This document shows, in pieces, positions 46,785-58,538 of a stretch of 64,000 bases of DNA; position 1 is the first letter of the stretch; each line of letters opens with the position of its first letter. The stretch spans positions 29,492,369-29,556,368 of the forward strand of contig NC_080044.1 of the NCBI RefSeq assembly GCF_012489685.1, written 5' to 3'. The position numbers and the translations under genes are program-made. The notes beneath the pieces were generated by a model. That model ran no database searches, was not told where the DNA came from, and saw nothing but the letters and a program-made list of their open reading frames with translations. The DNA is from Lotus japonicus (lineage: Eukaryota; Streptophyta; Magnoliopsida; Fabales; Fabaceae).

Positions 46785-48691
46785 CTATTACTTGGTTACT
46801 CTGAGAGATCTAAAGGTTTTAGATTTTATAATACTGATGCTAAAACAATTGAAGAATCTATTCATGTTAGATTTGACGATAAGCTTGACTCTGACCAGTC
46901 AAAGCTAGTTGAGAAATTTGCAGATTTAAGTATAAATGTTTCTGACAAAGGCAAAGCTCCAGAGGAAGCTGATCCAGAGAAAGATGAACCAGAAGAAGCT
47001 GGTCCCTCTGATTCACAAACTCTGAAGAAGAGCAGAATCACTGCAGCTCATCCTAAGGAATTGATTCTGGGCAACAAAGACAAACCAGTCAGAACTAGAT
47101 CAGCCTTCAGACCTTCTGAAGAGACCCTGCTTAGTCTGAAAGGATTGGTGTCCTTAATTGAACCCAAGTCAATTGATGAAGCTCTTCAGGACAAGGACTG
47201 GATTCTGGCCATGGAAGAAGAATTGAATCAATTCTCCAAGAATGATGTTTGGAGCCTAGTGAAGAAGCCTGAAAGTGTCCATGTAATTGGAACAAAATGG
47301 GTGTTCAGAAACAAGTTGAATGAGAAAGGAGATGTAGTCAGAAACAAGGCAAGGCTAGTTGCTCAAGGCTACAGCCAGCAAGAAGGAATAGACTACACAG
47401 AAACGTTTGCTCCAGTAGCAAGACTAGAAGCAATCAGACTGTTCATCTCTTTCTCAGTGAATCACAACATAATTCTACATCAGATGGATGTTAAGAGTGC
47501 CTTCCTAAATGGATACATATCAGAGGAAGTCTACGTTCATCAACCCCCAGGTTTTGAGGATGAGAAGAACCCAGACCATGTGTTCAAGTTGAAGAAATCA
47601 CTCTATGGTCTGAAACAAGCTCCCAGAGCATGGTATGAGAGACTTAGCGCTCATTCCTTCTAGAGAATGAGTTTGTAAGGGGTAAAGTAGATACAACTCT
47701 CTTTTGCAAAACTTACAAAGATGATATCTTAATTGTGCAAATTTATGTTGATGATATTATATTTATTTCTGCTAATCAATCTCTATGCAAAGAATTTTCT
47801 GAGATGATGCAGGCTGAATTTGAGATGAGTATGATGGGAGAAATCAAGTACTTTCTGGGAAGACAAGTTGATCAAACACCAGAAGGAACATATATCCATC
47901 AGAGCAAGTACACTAAAGAACTTCTGAAGAAGTTCAATATGCTGGATTCCACAGTGGCCAAGACTCCAATGCATCCTACATGCATTCTGGAGAAAGAAGA
48001 TGCAAGTGGTAAAGTATGTCAGAAACTCTATCGTGGTATGATAGGATCACTTCTATACTTAACTGCATCTAGGCCAGATATATTGTTTAGTGTTCACTTA
48101 TGTGCTCGTTTCCAATCAGATCCAAGGGAAACCCACTTAACTGCTGTTAAGAGGATCCTAAGGTATCTGAAAGGTACCACTAACCTTGGCTTGATGTATA
48201 AGAAAACATCAGAGTATAAGCTTTCAGGTTATTGTGATGCTGATTATGCTGGAGATAGAACAGAGAGAAAAAGCACTTCTGGAAATTGCCAATTTCTGGG
48301 AAGCAACTTAGTCTCATGGGCAAGCAAGAGGCAATCAACCATTGCACTATCTACTGCAGAGGCAGAATATATCTCAGCAGCAATATGCAGCACTCAGATG
48401 CTCTGGATGAAACATCAGCTGGAGGATTATCAAATCCTTGAGAGCAATATCCCAATCTATTGTGATAACACTGCTGCAATTTCATTGAGTAAGAATCCTA
48501 TCTTACATTCAAGGGCAAAGCACATTGAGGTAAAGTATCACATTATTAGAGATTATGTACAGAAGGGCGTACTTCTTCTGAAGTTTGTTGATATTGACCA
48601 TCAATGGGCAGATATCTTTACAAAGCCCTTAGCAGAGGATAGATTTAATTTCATTCTGAAAAATCTGAATATGGACTTTTGTCCAACATGA
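46785..48691 (+). pseudogene. pol: SIRE copy 2 pol, second part: RT and RNase H, one frameshift
   Basis: Resumes after the hAT with [15 protein letters not shown] (integrase C-terminus), then RT ([58 protein letters not shown]). At about 47650-47663 a small indel shifts the frame and brings a TAG; the downstream frame carries the RT catalytic YVDDIIF (47747 on) and RNase H (YCDADYAGD, STAEAEYISA, CDNTAAISLS, HSRAKHIEVKYHII) up to TGA 48691. The frame upstream of 46785 is hAT antisense and not part of the protein. Copy 1 has the intact counterpart of this region. Confidence 0.9.
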
Positions 48692-49150
48692 AGATGGATC
48701 AGAACCTCTGACTATGATGCTTCTTCATCAGAAGATGTCTAGTCCAGAAGGTAACTCTATCAGAGTTTATGTACCCATTGGTGCTGACTCTGAAGCTGAG
48801 ACAGTAAACGTGTGTCAGTATCTCTGATACATAGTTCCTTGTGCCCGTGCTGACAGTTTGTTGTAATGAGTGTTGATGTGCTTCTCTCCTGCTTGTGATA
48901 GGTGTATTTACTGTTACTACTATCTTTAATTTTTAACCGTTGATTTTAAATTGCTTTTTGAATCAACAACGGTTATTTGTCAAAACCCACTATACACACA
49001 CGATCTCCTACACTTACGGTTTTACACTCTCTCTCTTCAGTTTTTCAAAACCTCTTACCCACGATCTCTCTCTCTCTCTCGCTCTCGATTCATACCTTCA
49101 ACTCTCGCTCTCTATTCATCTTCAACCCAAAACCTTCAACCGACTCCAAG
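48692..49150 (+). promoter_or_regulatory. Pol to env-like spacer of SIRE copy 2
   Basis: The spacer contains an inverted repeat (AACCGTTGATT at about 48935 and AATCAACAACGGTT at about 48961) and then a block, AACCCACTATACACACACGA, followed by CT-rich sequence up to the env-like ATG. The copy 1 spacer (59736-60169) has the matching CCCACTATACGCACGATC and a CT-rich leader. The conserved block may be a transcript start or splice acceptor for a subgenomic mRNA; this is inference. Confidence 0.4.
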
Positions 49151-52030
49151 ATGATGAGACAAACCAGAACTGAAGCTGCGGATGCAACCAGATTTCCTCA
49201 TATGGTAGTAGGTCAAGCTACAGGCCAATTGGGTCCTGAAAATCCAAATCAAAGTCAAGCGTCAGAGAAGATGATTCCAATCGCAGAACGGGGCTGTGCC
49301 GTTCACTGCGTTTATGCTTCGGAAGAACTCCAAGTGCTTGCAGAATGGAGATTCGACCTGGATAACATTGCTGCAAATGGGTATGACTTGCGTCCTGAAG
49401 TTCAAGCTCAGGGATGGGAAGAGTACTTCAACAGGCTCAGAGGACCAATTTATGACAAATTGGTCAAGGAATTCTGGAAGCACGCGGACTGTGATGATAC
49501 ACAAGTTGTCTCCTACATTGCTGGAAGGAGAATAATCATCACTGAGAAGTCGATTGTAATTCTGCTGGGTGCAGACACTGGAACTGGGTATCGATTTCAA
49601 CTGACATAATCGAAGCTGAAACCCAGAACCAAGGATGAAACCAACAAGGCTCTGTACACCACCTACAAACCGGGCAAGAGCGACTACAAGGTGGTGGATC
49701 TTCATCCCAAACTCAGAATCTGGCACAAGATTCTGCTTCAGTGCATCAATCAAAGGCCGAAGGGTAGCTCTTCTGATTACATCAACTTCTGCCAGAAGGC
49801 GATGTTATTCTTCATTCAGGATAAGACGAAGATCTGCCTTCCCTTCTTCTTGTTCTCTTACCTGAAGGAATGCATCAGGAAGTCCAGAACAACTGCCTCC
49901 ATCAAGTTTACCATCAAGTACATCCCCTTTGGTAGATTGCTTTAAGATCTCTTCATTGAAAGTAAATTCGTAGAAGATCTGATCAATGCTGGATGCACAG
50001 AAGATCTGTCCACAATAGTCAGTGATGTCTTCACAGCCACATCCTTGAAGAAGATGGGCTTGGTAAAGAAGAAGATAACCCCTGCTCATGAAGATACTTC
50101 TGATGAAGTAAGACACAGAAGGGTGCCTCTGAATGATTTCCCTCTGTGGACCCAAGCAGATAACCCAGAGGCTATTTTGTGCTACATTGATGGGCTGAAG
50201 CAACAAGGGTATGAGATTGATGTGGATGAGTTCTTCAGAAGGTTGGCACCAGCTCCAGAGTTTGACTCTCCTCCCAAGAGGAAAGTTCAGAGGAAGATGG
50301 TCTTGGAAGAATCCTCTGAGGAGTCTGATGTTCCTCTGAAGAGGAAGAAGAAGGCTGACCAGCCTAAGAGGAAGCATGCTGAAACCACCAAGCCAGATGA
50401 TGGTGATGATGGTGATAATGAAGATGGTCCTTCTCCTCCCAAGAAGAAGAAGAAACAAGTCAGAATCGTGGTAAAGCCTACACGTGTGGAACCTGCTGCT
50501 GCAGTCATCAGGTTGGAGACTTCTGCCAGAGTGACTCGGTCTGCTGTGAGTACAAGTAAGTCTGCTATCATTGAATCTGATGATGATTTAAATTCTATTG
50601 ATGCACTTCCCATTTCTACCCTCCTTAAACGCACCTCCACCCAACTCACTACTATCCCAGAGTCTCAACCGACTGCTCAAGCCACATCTCCACCAAATTC
50701 CCCTAGGTCTTCCTTTTTCCAACCTTCTCAAGCAGAAGCCCCTCTATGGGATATGCTCCAGACTCCACGTCCAGATGAACCAACCTCACCCATTACCATC
50801 CAATACAACCCCTTAACTTCTGAACCCATCATTCCTGAACAACCAGCACTTGATCAACCTGAACCTGAACCCAGAACGTCTGATCACTCTGTCCCTAGAG
50901 CATCAGAACGTCCGGTTGCTAGAACCACTGATACAGATTCTTCAACTGCCTATACTCCTGTATCATTCCCAACCAACGTTGCTGACTCCTCACCTTCCAA
51001 CAACTCTGAGTCACATCGTAAATTCATGGAAGTCAGAAAAGAAAAAGTGTCTGCCATCCCAGAGTATTACCTTACGGTACCAAGCCCTAGGAGATACCCT
51101 GGACCTAGACCAGAACGTCTAGTTGATCCAGATGATCCTATCCAGGCTGACCCTTTGCATGAGGCAGACCCTTTGGCTCAACAAGTTCAACTTGACCCTG
51201 TCCATCAAGAGCCAATTCAACCAGAACCAGAACACTCTGTGTCTAACCACTCTTCGGTTAGATCACCACATCCTCTGGTTGAAACTTCTGAACCACACCT
51301 TGGAGCCTCTGAACCACATGTCCAAACCTTTAACATTGGCTCTCCTCAAGGTGCCTCTGAGGCAAACAGTAGGAACCACCCAACCTCTCCTGAAACCAAC
51401 CTCTCCATTGTTCCCTACACATACCTCAGACCAACCTCTCTCTCTGAGTGCATTAATGTTTTTAGTCATGAAGCTTCATTGATGCTACGCAATGTGCAAG
51501 GTCACACTGACCTGAGTGAGAACGCTGACTCTGTTGCTGACGAGTGGAATAGTCTGAGTACTTGGTTAGTAGCTCAGGTTCCTATTATGATGAGGCATCT
51601 GACTGCAGAAAGGGATCAGAGGATTGAGGCTGCTAGGCAGTGGTTTACAAGGAGAATGGCTCTGCATGAACAACAGCAAAGAAATAAGCTACTTGAAGCT
51701 GTTGAAGAGGCCAGAAGAAAGAAAGAGAAAGCAGAGGAAGCTGCACGTCAAGCAGCTGCACAAGCTAAACAAGCAAGATTAGAAGCTGAGAGACTTGAAG
51801 CTGAAGCTGAAGCCCTTAGATGCCAAGCTCTTGCACCAGTGGTCTTTACTCCTGCTGCTTCTGATTCAATTCCAGCTCATCAATCTACTCATAATGTTCC
51901 TTCTAGCTCCACACAGTCAAGCTCTTCCAGACTCGATATCATGGAACAACGTCTAAATTCTCATGAGTCTCTGCTGATGGACATGAAGCAAATCCTTACA
52001 GAACTTCTGCGTCGCTCTGACAAGCCTTAG
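49151..52030 (+). pseudogene. SIRE copy 2 env-like ORF (third gene), two nonsense codons
   Basis: One reading frame of about 959 codons from ATG 49151 to TAG 52030 with stops at 49607-49609 and 49943-49945 (the latter sits where copy 1 has a Ser codon). The N-terminal third matches the putative plant transposon protein domain (WEEYFNRLRGPIYDKLVKEF, IWHKILLQCINQRPK, FSYLKECIRKSRTTA, IPFGRLL). The middle is Lys/Glu- and then Pro/Ser-rich. The C-terminus has a long Ala/Glu/Lys coiled coil (NKLLEAVEEARRKKEKAEEA) and a second short coil. SIRE1 of soybean has an env-like ORF with similar proline-rich and coiled-coil parts, but entry function has never been shown for this class, and I see no clear transmembrane segment here. 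It begins 459 bp after the pol stop, after a CT-rich leader. Confidence 0.82.
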
Positions 52031-52237
52031 TCTTAGGATTTCTTCGTTTTCATTCTTAACTTTATTTAATTTTATTTCTATTTTATTTTGCTTAAGTTAC
52101 ATTATTTGCTTTGCTTTGTTAGTTGCTATTTCTCTTTGCACATGCATATATATATATTTCTATAACTTTGTGATTGCAAAATTTTCTTTATTCATAATAA
52201 TGTTTATTGCATCATACATTCCATTTTGTCCCTAAAC

Positions 52238-52630
52238 CTAGAATGGAGGATCCTTCCTCATTCTTCTGCACTCCCGGCGTTGATCTGCTCTCTCCTTCTC
52301 CAGCCGCTCAAGCGCATACTCTATATTGCCTAGCTTGATACTAAGCTCGGTTTTCTCCAGACTATCCTCTATTGTCTTGCTTCTTCCTTCTACTGACTCC
52401 TTCTCCTCCAGCAACCTCAGCTCAAGCTGGCTGAGTTCTTGAATTTCCTCCACGAAGGCAAGGAATTCTTTCAAATCCTTCTCAAGCTCTGGATAAAGGT
52501 CCTCTTTGAGCAATGTCTTCGTCAGCTCATGTACTGTTCGTGTACCATCCGGGTGCCGGATGTTAAGGAACAAGTCCTCCTCGAAGGCCTTCCTTCTGAG
52601 CTCTTCCAGTGCTACCATGTATGATGCCAT
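52238..52630 (-). CDS. Antisense coiled-coil ORF of SIRE copy 2 (130 aa)
   Basis: An intact frame on the minus strand, 208 bp beyond the env-like stop. The protein starts MASYMVALEELRRKAFEED and contains NIRHPDGTRTVHELTKTLL. From about residue 50 it is a heptad-rich Glu/Lys/Leu coiled coil (FLAFVEEIQELSQLELRLLE, LGNIEYALERLEKERA) and ends in basic residues. It has no family that I recognise. A TATA-like TTATATAAAGC lies on the minus strand at about 52679-52689, about 50 bp before the ATG, so it may be a separate antisense transcription unit. The long solo LTR at 52730 now separates it from any further upstream sequence. Being intact while gag, pol and env-like of the same element carry stops is notable, though it is short enough for chance. 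Confidence 0.5.
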   Translation of the reverse strand: MASYMVALEELRRKAFEEDLFLNIRHPDGTRTVHELTKTLLKEDLYPELEKDLKEFLAFVEEIQELSQLELRLLEEKESVEGRSKTIEDSLEKTELSIKLGNIEYALERLEKERADQRRECRRMRKDPPF

Positions 52631-53550
52631 TTCCCTTTATGGAATTGATCGAGTGTGAAGCTTACCCTCTTCTAAATCGCTTTATATAAGCTTCATTCTC
52701 TCCTTGGAAGTTATTGCTCCTACAGTTTCTGTAACACCCCGATTTCGGTGGCGTCACTTTAGTAACCAAAAGTAAACTTAATGCGGAAAAACGTAAATAT
52801 TTTTTTTTTGATGACAACTAAGACTGAAATAAATAAAACCCAAATGCGAAAGGTAACAGAACTAATATACAATATATAGCATCCCCCGCTGTAAATAGCG
52901 ACCTCGTCACGAGTAACCTCCAATGACGGAAAGTAGAAAAGTGTAACGCCCGTAGGCAAAATGTACAATTCCAAAATGTTAGGTCAAGTGTCAGCAACAC
53001 AAGCCCTCAAAAATAAGAATAAGTCAGAGCTAGGACACTAACACCCAACCTTAATAGACTCTAATCACCCATCCCCCATACTTCCATCATCGACTCCCAT
53101 CTGGTCATGCATGAAGTCCGGGTCCACGTCGAAGGCTCAATAGTAGTCATTTCGCTCCGGGTCTTCCCCGAACGACGAGGAATCACGGAAGAATCCACCA
53201 ACGACATCTGACAAAAAGGGCATACATAGCCCCCCAAACACAGGTAGCACGTGCAAGGGTCAACTTACGGAATATAGTATAGAGAATACAAGACAACAGG
53301 TAAAGTATAAGGGGTATAGATATATATGTTATATATATACATATAAGTTCTGCATTGTCTACCCTAAGGTTTAAACATAGCATGTTATCAACACTCTAGT
53401 ACAATTCCATCATCAAAGCACATAACGATATCTATCAACATCAACTCATCAAAACACATAACGATGTTTATCAACATCAACTCATCAAAACACATAACGA
53501 TACAATTAGAGTGCATGATATGTCAATGCAACGTCACTCTCGACGGTTCC

Positions 53551-54040
53551 AGAAAGAATAGGCTGGGCACGTTTGAGTCGGTCCAAACACTGGCATTGTG
53601 TCGACCATAACTCCCGAGTGTCACTTACAACCTTGACATAGCCGGATCAGTCCTAACCCTGCGGGTCGACTTTTCCCTCCGCTATGCCCGACAATCAACA
53701 GGTCGATCCCAACCTCACGGTCGATCATATCCCCCGTCGATGTCCGAATTACCCGAAGAAAGAATAGGCTGGGCACGTTTGAGTCGGTCCTAACACTGGC
53801 ATTGTGTCGACCATAACCCCCGAGTGTCACTTACAACCTTGACATAGCCGGATCAGTCCTAACCCTGCGGGTCGACTTTTCCCTCCGCTATGCCCGACAA
53901 TCAACAGGTCGATCCTAACCTCACGGTCGATCATATCCCCCGTCGATGTCCGAATTACCCGAAGAAAGAATAGGCTGGGCACGTTTGAGTCGGTCCTAAC
54001 ACTGGCATTGTGTCGACCATAACCCGAAGAAAGAATAGGC
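53551..54040. repeat. 206-bp tandem repeat in the solo LTR
   Basis: The unit begins AGAAAGAATAGGCTGGGCAC at 53551, 53757 and 53963, so the period is 206 bp, with a truncated fourth start at 54028. The copies are almost identical. Minus-strand frames across it are repeats of one another and are not genes. Confidence 0.9.
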
Positions 54041-54041
54041 T

Positions 54042-54231
54042 GTACCCGAAGGCATAAACTGTACCCGAAGGCATAAACGGTACCCGAAGGTATAAACTGT
54101 ATCCGAAGGTATAAACTGTACCCGAAGGCATAAACTGTACCCGAAGGCATAAACGGTACCCGAAGGTATAAACTGTACCCGAAGGCATAAACTGTACCCG
54201 AAGGCATAAACTGTACCCGAAGGCATAAACT
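54042..54231. repeat. 19-bp minisatellite, ten copies
   Basis: Ten head-to-tail copies of GTACCCGAAGGCATAAACT with one or two variable positions directly follow the 206-bp array; the array appears to have grown from the CCCGAAG junction sequence of the larger unit. Because 19 is not a multiple of 3, all three frames on each strand encode related 19-residue repeats. Confidence 0.93.
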
Positions 54232-56650
54232 GTACTCATGATGATTCCTCGAATCATCCGACTCATCTCCATCCGATGGTCAAAAACTGCTCAGCGAGCA
54301 AAGAGCATCAACATGCTCGGAAACTACCCGGTTCCCGGCTCATCCCTCGGATAGCCCAACGACACAACTGCTCCCAGAGCACAAGAGTATCAACATACTC
54401 AAAACCTCTCAACTTCCTCAACGCTTGGATCCGACGACACTTCTCGTTCTCCAAAACTAAGATCTTCATCCTAAGCTTCCTTCGAGATTATTATCATTAC
54501 TTAAAGATTTAGAGGTTGTTTAAGGTCTTATGAGTTTTCTTCACAAAATAATATCCTTTTAGCCTTATCGCAATTCTTATAAGTTCTCGGGATCTCCAAA
54601 TCCCCAAATGACTCCAGAGAATGTCTCGATCCATAAAACACCATAACAAGGCCCGAATCTCATTCGTCCTATCAAACTTTCCCCAAAACTCTCAAAATAA
54701 AATCGGCATGACCTGCCCGCTATTCTCACTATTCAGAAACTCAGATTTCATTGCTAAAGCATAAATAACTCAGCACCATCAATCAACATGTCATATATCA
54801 ACATAATAAGCAATAACCACATAGCACTTAGCATATAAGGCATGCACCACACATCCTAGATTACCCACATAGCACATAGCATATAATTCAATCTCAAAAC
54901 AGTCAGTAGATGAATCATCTACATTGTCAGCCGAAGCCTCAGAAAACATTTTCCCAATCATACACAAACAAGTGCATAAACAGTAAATCAAGTCGAATGC
55001 GTCGACACCTAAAGCATTAGCTAGTAAGGTAAGTTGCCCTTACCTCTAGTTATTCCAGCGTTCTCCTCAAACGTTCCTTCACAATGAGCTCCTTGATCTT
55101 CAGGAAATTCTTCAAAAGAACCTTTAAAGTAAAACCACAGAATTCTATCAAATTCTATCGGAAACTAAGCTATCAATGCTCACTAAGGTTACACGAAGTA
55201 GTTCATACTCCGAGGTACGATAATCTAGCGCGAAAGGACAAGTTTTCGGAAAAGGAATTTTCCCCCTCCTCCCCTATAGGGCTCGACCACTTTTCACAAT
55301 TGTGGGGCTCGATTTTTCTTCGATCAAACTTGGTTCCTATTCTTTCATTAGCCGTAACTAAGGGTATTCTGAACTCGGAAAAATTATCGGATCAAAAACT
55401 GTCGCAGGGGTATTTTGGTCATGATTTTTAACTTAGAAATTTCAAAACTGAAATCCCAAAAACCAAATTTTGCAGGGACGTTACTAACGACGTTTATGAC
55501 AACTAATCCTACTAACACTAAGCTAAGGCGATAGTTTTTAGCCTAAAGGTTGAAGCTTTACCTCAAAAACTCCAAAAATGGGTATTTAAGGCTAAAATTG
55601 ATTCCGGCGGAATTCCGGCGACATAACGGAAAATCTAATCCGGCAGAAGTGATCTTGGGCACATATAGAAGAGGTTTAGAATCAGAAATGAAAGATTCAG
55701 GATAGTTTTGCAAAAACCCATAAACTATCCGCTCAGAAAACTCTACAGAAAAGCTATGGAAAAAGCGATCAGAGGTAAGGATTAGCGACTATACCTCGAA
55801 ACCTTGAAGCAGCAACTGATTGATCGACGATCAAGCAAGGATTGAACAAAATCTCTTCCTCCTTCTTCTTCTTCTTGGCCGCGGGTTTGGGTGGGGAAAA
55901 TGGTGGAAAATTTGTGTTTTTCTTCCTTTCTTGGCTATATTTAGATGTTGGCAAAACGCGGGAAAATGAAAGTTTCGCGAATCTGATTTTTCCGGCGTCA
56001 TTCTCCATGAATTCTAAGATAGGTTTTGGCGAAAGAATTCCAAAACTAAAATGAGGTCTCCTTGTATTTTTGGCAACTAATGCATAGTCGGTGTAAAACT
56101 ATTTTACCCGATAAGTTGCTTTTTGCATCGGATGTCGGAATGGAAAACTTCCTTCTGAAGAAAGATTGAGATCATCAAGAGAAATGGGTGTACGCGTGTG
56201 GAATATTCATTTGAAGCTCTGAATAGAAAAAGTCTTCATTGTCGAGAAATTCTAGGGTTTCGAAATACCAGGGTTTCGGTTTCGGCAAACTTCCGATGAT
56301 TGGAATTGGACGTTCGTAGATTCTAGAGTTTCGCCTCGAAACGATTGTGATATATGGAAAAAGAGAAGTTCTAACATTTCTCTGAAGATTTTTGGAATTA
56401 ACTTCCATCGTGCCTATAAATGAAAATTAGCTATATATTAGGGTTTCTGACCTAGGTTTAAGCGTATAACGATCGTGCTATAACTTTTATCGACTTCGAT
56501 ACGATCCTTTGACTTTTCCTGAACTTTCTCCTTCATAAATTTATTTCATTTGGTAAACTCTAGTTCAGGTTTCCCTTCACAATACATCAACCCTAATCGT
56601 AAATGGAAATCTCTTCCACTGATCCTAAGCTTAAAATCTTGGGTCTTACA

Positions 56651-57327
56651 GTTTCTCGAGGTTCAGTCCTTGGTAACTGATGTTCTCTTTACTCCCGTGG
56701 CCGGTGGTAAACGATTCTTCTCCTGCATTAACTCTCTTCTTTACTTCGCGTAACTCTCATTCTTACCGCGTTTATTTCTCGATCTTTTCACTCAGACCTT
56801 CTCTGAGGGGGAGTACCTTGTACTTCAAGCTGAGTTTTTCACACCCCATACTTTTTGCTTATGACAAAAAGGGGGAGTACACCTAGTTTTTGATGTGTAT
56901 GTGTGATTTATTTTGGAGAATTTTAGAGTTCCACTTTTATGACCATAGATGTGTCACTGAGCAAATACAAGGAATACATTTCACTTCTTCTAAAGTGATT
57001 CTATTTGACTCTTATACCACTTATCGTTGACTCTGAATACTTATGCGCTCTGATTATTTTATTTCATCTATGTCATGCGCCTTCACTCTGAACTCCTATA
57101 TTATTTAGCTCAGAATCTAGACATCTCTAACGTTTTCATTAAGTCTTAGATTCAGGGGGAGCTTTGCTCAGAATCAAGCTGTGACTTGGATTCAGAATGA
57201 GCAAAATAGACTATTCACATCAAGATAAGTCTTATTCTATATCTCTAAACTCTGAGTGAATTCAGTTTATTGTTTAAGAATTGTTCATCAAAATACTTAG
57301 TTTTGTCATCATCAAAAAGGGGGAGAT
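56651..57327 (+). promoter_or_regulatory. 3' untranslated region of SIRE copy 2 with four polypurine tracts
   Basis: GGGGGAG-type tracts occur at about 56805 (GAGGGGGAGTAC), 56864-56880 (ACAAAAAGGGGGAGTAC), 57154 (CAGGGGGAGC) and 57313-57327 (CAAAAAGGGGGAGAT), the last abutting the 3' LTR as the functional PPT. Multiple PPT-like repeats before the 3' LTR are a known feature of Sireviruses. No gene is seen here. Confidence 0.85.
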
Positions 57328-58538
57328 TGTAAGATCAAGTTTTGATCAAGTAGTACAACTCTATGTTTTGATGATTACAAGTTAACATTTGAGTATGAAC
57401 AATTATGGTACTCTAACGTGTTTTTCTGAGTGTGCTATTTACAGGCTCTGACCTCAATTTAATCTCACACAAATCAGAAGCACTGTGCATAAAGAGTGAC
57501 CCAAGCAACGCTTTCGCAACATCTATGTTCACTCTGAACAGTAGAAATGCTTCAGAAGATCTGAAGTTATACAAGCTCTGATATGGACTCAGTCACTTGA
57601 AGTTCTGAAGATCCAGAAGTTCTAACAACCAAGAAACTCTGAAGGTTCAGATGTTCTGATGGTGTAGAAGACTCTGAAGATCCAGAAGCTGAAAAGTGGA
57701 AACTCTGATGTCCAGAAGCAAGAAACTCTGAAGACCATGTACTTCACTCTGAGTTCAGAATCAGAAGATACAACAGTCAGAGGATCTGTGCTTTCCCTCT
57801 GACTCTGATCAACCGGCTTCACAAGTTCCTACATGAAGCATTCCCCTGATCAGAAGTCTCCTAGGTTTAAAGGTCAAGTCACTATCCAAGTACAAAAGCA
57901 AATGTACTATCCTGACGACCTACCTAACGCTCTCAGCCACAGCAGAAGCTGGAATTTCCAGAACTGCCCTCCAACGGTAGCATTTCCATGCAGCGTTCAA
58001 ACCCTAATCCTTGGAGTATAAATAGAGGCTGAAGATTGAAAGATGTGTTGGAAGAATTACACACGCGCAAGCTATATTCAAAAACCTTATAAGCATTCTT
58101 TCATCTGAATTCATTGTGTTTACTATTAGCTTTTCAGAAGCAAATCCTTTGTAAACATTCTTCCTTAAACAGTTTGTTTAGTTACCTTTAGGAGATCAAG
58201 GTTGACCGGATCCTAGAGAAGACTAAGAGAGTGAATCTTAGTGTGAGCTAAGTCAGTGTAATTGTTAGTCACTTGTAGGTTTCAAGTGCAGTTGTAACAC
58301 TTATCTGATTAGTGGATTGCCTTCATTCTAAGAAGGAAGAAATCACCTTAACGGGTGGAATGGATTAGCTTGAGGGATTTATCAAGTGAACCAGGATAAA
58401 AATCCTTGTGTGCTTTTCTATCTCTTATCTTTAGCACTTAGTTCTCGAAAGATTTGTTGAAATCTTTAAGGTGGAAGTTTTATCTTGAAAACGTTATTCA
58501 AACCCCCCCCCCTTTCTACCGTTTTTTTCATACCTTCA
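57328..58538 (+). repeat. 3' LTR of SIRE copy 2 (1211 bp)
   Basis: It begins TGTAAGATCAAGTTTTGATC and ends TTCATACCTTCA. It is 89 bp longer than the 5' LTR because of extra AGAAGTTCTGAAGATCC-type units at about 57612-57720. The TATA box is at 58017-58024. The target duplication AAAAG follows. Confidence 0.95.

Larger units (their letters stand above)
52730..56650 (-). mobile_element. Solo ~4-kb LTR with TSD GTTTC, nested in SIRE copy 2
   Basis: It begins TGTAACACCCCGATTTCGG and ends ATCTTGGGTCTTACA, flanked by GTTTC at 52725-52729 and 56651-56655. It is inverted relative to 27102-31212 and close in sequence to 5021-8941 outside the tandem arrays. It carries two tandem arrays (53551-54040 and 54042-54231). 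The segment equivalent to the LTR ORF is highly diverged here. No internal genes are present. Confidence 0.85.
40559..58538 (+). mobile_element. SIRE-type Ty1/copia retrotransposon, copy 2, complete with both LTRs, TSD AAAAG
   Basis: LTRs 40559-41680 and 57328-58538, TSD AAAAG at 40554-40558 and 58539-58543, PBS 41683, PPT ending 57327. It carries gag, pol, an env-like ORF and an antisense ORF. It inserted into the RT gene of copy 1. It is itself interrupted by a truncated hAT element (44709-46784) and by a long solo LTR (52730-56650). Without these it is about 12 kb. The two LTRs differ by roughly twenty substitutions by eye plus an 89-bp indel, so it is a young insertion. Stops in gag, pol and env-like show it is now defective. 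Confidence 0.95.

Noticed and set aside
53551..54231. Regular repeats considered as a CRISPR array
   Set aside because: The units are head-to-tail with no unique spacers, inside a plant LTR; it is a minisatellite.
53621..54272. Minus-strand frames with repeated peptides (GTVYAFGYSL type)
   Set aside because: They are translations of the 206-bp and 19-bp tandem repeats; a 19-bp unit gives similar repeats in every frame.
58485..58538. Start of the long RT/RNase H frame upstream of the copy 1 junction
   Set aside because: It is 3' LTR sequence of copy 2 that happens to be open in the same frame.
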